From: Kluyvera ascorbata_C
GTDB lineage: Bacteria > Pseudomonadota > Gammaproteobacteria > Enterobacterales > Enterobacteriaceae
Length of the DNA: 64,000 bases
Direction: 5' to 3'
Assembly: GCF_044197065.1 (NCBI RefSeq)
Contig: NZ_JBIQOI010000002.1
Location: forward strand, 682,001-746,000
Part shown: piece after piece, positions 62,054 to 64,000 of the stretch
How the letters are laid out: every line of letters starts with the position of its first letter
How positions within the stretch are numbered: position 1 is the first letter of the stretch
Notes under the pieces: model-generated
Database searches by the model: none
What the model was told of the DNA's origin: nothing
Seen by the model: only the letters and a program-made list of their open reading frames with translations
Position numbers and translations under genes: made by a program

Positions 62054-64000
62054 CTACCCGTTATCGCGAGTCTCGCCAAACCACTGATGATACCAACGTG
62101 GTAAAAGTTGATCTCGTAAGCCTTCAATCCGCCAGCTATTTGCACTAAATGTCACCGTTATCTGCCCCTGATGTGGGGTATCAAACCAGGCATATTGTTG
62201 CTGGAGATAGCGCGCCTTCACCTTAGTGGAAGGCAGCCGCCACGCGTTATAGCGGGATGCGGAAGCCAGAGCGGCAAAGCCGCCCACCCTTTGTAGCAGT
62301 GCCATTCCCGATGATGTCGAGCTGCCGTGATGTGGAACCTGAATAATTGTAGACGCAAACGGCTGCCAGTAATGGCGTATCATGGCCATTTCTGCCGATA
62401 ATTCAATATCTCCGGTCAGCAGGATACTGTTCTTACCATCATCAACCCTGACCACGCATGAGCCGTTATTGCCTTTTGCGGGTGGCCCAGGTAACGGCCA
62501 GAGCGCCTGAAAGGTAAGCCCCTGCCATTGCCAGCGCTCGCCGCGAGCACAGGGTTGATGCCCCTGCCATCCCAGTGGGCTCCTCACCCACATACCCGGC
62601 CAGGCTTTTTGCAACGAATGCAGCCCACCGCGGTGATCCAGATGATCGTGACTGAGAATAATCCCCTGTGGCGTAAGCTGGTGCCAGCGCAGCCAGGGAA
62701 TAATAAGCTGTTCGCCGCTGTCGCCCTCGGGCCATGCCAACCCCGTATCATAGAGAAGTGCTTTATCTCCCCGGGAGATAACCATGGCCAACCCTTGGCC
62801 GACATCCAGCATCGTCACCTGCCAGCGGTCCGGTAACGTTGGTCGCCAGACGGGGAATGAAAGCAGCGTGCACAGCGACACAGCAACCGCCGGAAAGCGA
62901 AGCCAGCCATTCAGTTTCCATATCATTAGCACTAGCCACGGCACCAATGACACACCTAGCCAGGTGCCTCCAATTCCCCACCATCCCGCAGGCAGAAGCC
63001 TAAGATAGCCAAAGACTGCCGACATCACCCAATCGCCGCCATGCCAGGCAGCCATTTCAAGCGCAGTAAGCCCGCATAAATGCATTAACATTGCGCATAG
63101 AATCAGCGGCACCGCAATAAACGTGACGACCGGTACCGCAATCAGGTTGGCAAAGAGAGATGTCGTGCTAATGCCGTGAAAAAGCAGAATCTGCAACGGC
63201 GCCAGTAGTAGCATCAGCCCCAACTGTAGATGGACAAGGCTCATCAAAGGACGTACCAGGCGCGGATAACCTTCCGTGCGCAATGGAAACCATTGATACC
63301 AGAATATTAAGGTCGCAACTGCAAATGCTGATAACCACAGGCTATCGGAAAGTACCGCCAGCGGATCGATCAATACGATAATCGCCAGACAGCATAGCCA
63401 TACCTCCCACCCCGTCCAACGTAGGCCGCTAAGCCGCAGCAGGCACCATACAAGCGCGGCGATAACGGTCCGCAGCGCAGGTGGCTGCATGCCTGTCAGC
63501 ATAGCGTAGGCAAATCCCCCTGCCAGTGAGACCAGCAGAGGTAAGCGCCAGTTAATCAACCATCCCGGCAAGAAAAACTGAACCGCGCGAATAAGCAGCC
63601 AGCCAATGGATGCGCCTAGCGTAATATGCAGGCCGGATATCGCCATCAGGTGAGATGTTCCGGTCTCCTGCATCAGCGCTTTAATCTCTGTGGGGACGGA
63701 AAGCCTTTCTCCCATGCCCAGCGCGAGCATCACGTCGCGCCAGTGGAAATCAGCAAGCGTTGTTTTTAACGAGTTAAGATAACGTGCCCGCAGGCTACAG
63801 GTGCTATTCAGCACCTGCGCGTCAACAATGCGCCCCGTCAGCGAGCGATGCTGAGACAGTGCATAGCGTTGAGAGTCGAACCCACCATCATTGAGCTGAC
63901 CGTGCACCGCCCTAGCGCGAATCGTCATACGCCAGCGCTGACCAGCGCAGGGGGGTTGCGGCAGATAGCTGCCGTACAATGCAATTGTCGGGCTGACAAA
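62054..64000 (-). CDS. ycaI: YcaI, ComEC/Rec2-family DNA-uptake channel (5' end outside window)
   Basis: The visible 648 codons run off the right edge in frame (upstream codons read FVSPTIAL), so the gene starts beyond 64000; E. coli YcaI has about 754 residues. It has a ComEC channel domain with many membrane segments (GTSHLMAISGLHITLGAS is a family hallmark) and a C-terminal metallo-beta-lactamase-like domain (LDVGQGLAMVI, LSHDHLDHRGG, LLTGDIE, VPHHGSSTSS). ComEC carries single-stranded DNA across the inner membrane. The competence co-activator gene sxy is also in this window. Confidence 0.95.
   Translation of the reverse strand, partial: FVSPTIALYGSYLPQPPCAGQRWRMTIRARAVHGQLNDGGFDSQRYALSQHRSLTGRIVDAQVLNSTCSLRARYLNSLKTTLADFHWRDVMLALGMGERLSVPTEIKALMQETGTSHLMAISGLHITLGASIGWLLIRAVQFFLPGWLINWRLPLLVSLAGGFAYAMLTGMQPPALRTVIAALVWCLLRLSGLRWTGWEVWLCCLAIIVLIDPLAVLSDSLWLSAFAVATLIFWYQWFPLRTEGYPRLVRPLMSLVHLQLGLMLLLAPLQILLFHGISTTSLFANLIAVPVVTFIAVPLILCAMLMHLCGLTALEMAAWHGGDWVMSAVFGYLRLLPAGWWGIGGTWLGVSLVPWLVLMIWKLNGWLRFPAVAVSLCTLLSFPVWRPTLPDRWQVTMLDVGQGLAMVISRGDKALLYDTGLAWPEGDSGEQLIIPWLRWHQLTPQGIILSHDHLDHRGGLHSLQKAWPGMWVRSPLGWQGHQPCARGERWQWQGLTFQALWPLPGPPAKGNNGSCVVRVDDGKNSILLTGDIELSAEMAMIRHYWQPFASTIIQVPHHGSSTSSGMALLQRVGGFAALASASRYNAWRLPSTKVKARYLQQQYAWFDTPHQGQITVTFSANSWRIEGLRDQLLPRWYHQWFGETRDNG

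Noticed and set aside
1..64000. CRISPR arrays, rRNA genes, insertion sequences or prophage
   Set aside because: No regularly spaced identical repeats, no rRNA sequence, no transposase frame and no phage structural genes were seen.

Overview
The window is a chromosomal segment of an enterobacterium of the Enterobacteriaceae, from the Enterobacter/Klebsiella/Citrobacter side of the family rather than Escherichia itself. Almost every protein is a close full-length match to an E. coli K-12 core gene. The gene order from serT (6.7 kb) to ycaI (64 kb) is that of the E. coli 21-23 min region read in reverse. The OmpF porin looks like the Klebsiella/Enterobacter Omp35 type, the ssuADCB genes and yccT are absent, and a type VI secretion (T6SS) locus lies next to serT. 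Genus-level naming is inference.

Layout. 1-5864: the left end of a T6SS cluster on the minus strand (tssB, tssC, tssK, tssL, an OmpA-domain protein, and the first codons of hcp running off the edge). 5865-6702: AT-rich, gene-poor DNA with an unidentified reading-frame remnant, ending at the terminator of tRNA-Ser(UGA). 6703-13041: serT, an orphan OppA-like peptide-binding protein, yccA, tusE, yccX, rlmI, hspQ, yccU and mgsA. 13046-24165: helD, yccFS, sxy, sulA, ompA, matP, ycbZ, fabA and rmf (55 codons, easily missed). 24165-31659: one long minus-strand operon, rlmKL-uup-pqiABC. 31758-41186: ycbX, zapC, pyrD, orphan ssuE, pepN, pncB and asnS. 41230-47661: the ompF control region and ompF, aspC, gloC, mepK and ldtD. 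47885-55127: the cmoM-mukF-mukE-mukB condensin operon. 55252-64000: elyC, ycbJ, kdsB, ycaR, ycaQ, lpxK, msbA and ycaI (5' end cut by the window edge).

The genes serve envelope biogenesis (lpxK, msbA, kdsB, ldtD, mepK, elyC, ompA, ompF, pqiABC, fabA), chromosome maintenance and cell division (mukBEF, matP, zapC, sulA, helD, ycaQ), and translation or tRNA/rRNA modification (asnS, serT, tusE, rlmI, rlmKL, cmoM, uup, rmf). Several classical regulatory sites can be read directly: the LexA box of sulA, the FadR/FabR sites of fabA, the PurR box and start-site-switching leader of pyrD, a NadR box before pncB, three OmpR-like repeats before ompF, and a stringent-type promoter for serT.

I did not find a clearly new system. 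The places most worth a second look are the T6SS/serT junction, the TssM-like/OmpA fusion protein, the orphan peptide-binding protein, the orphan ssuE, and a set of tail-to-tail overlapping genes.
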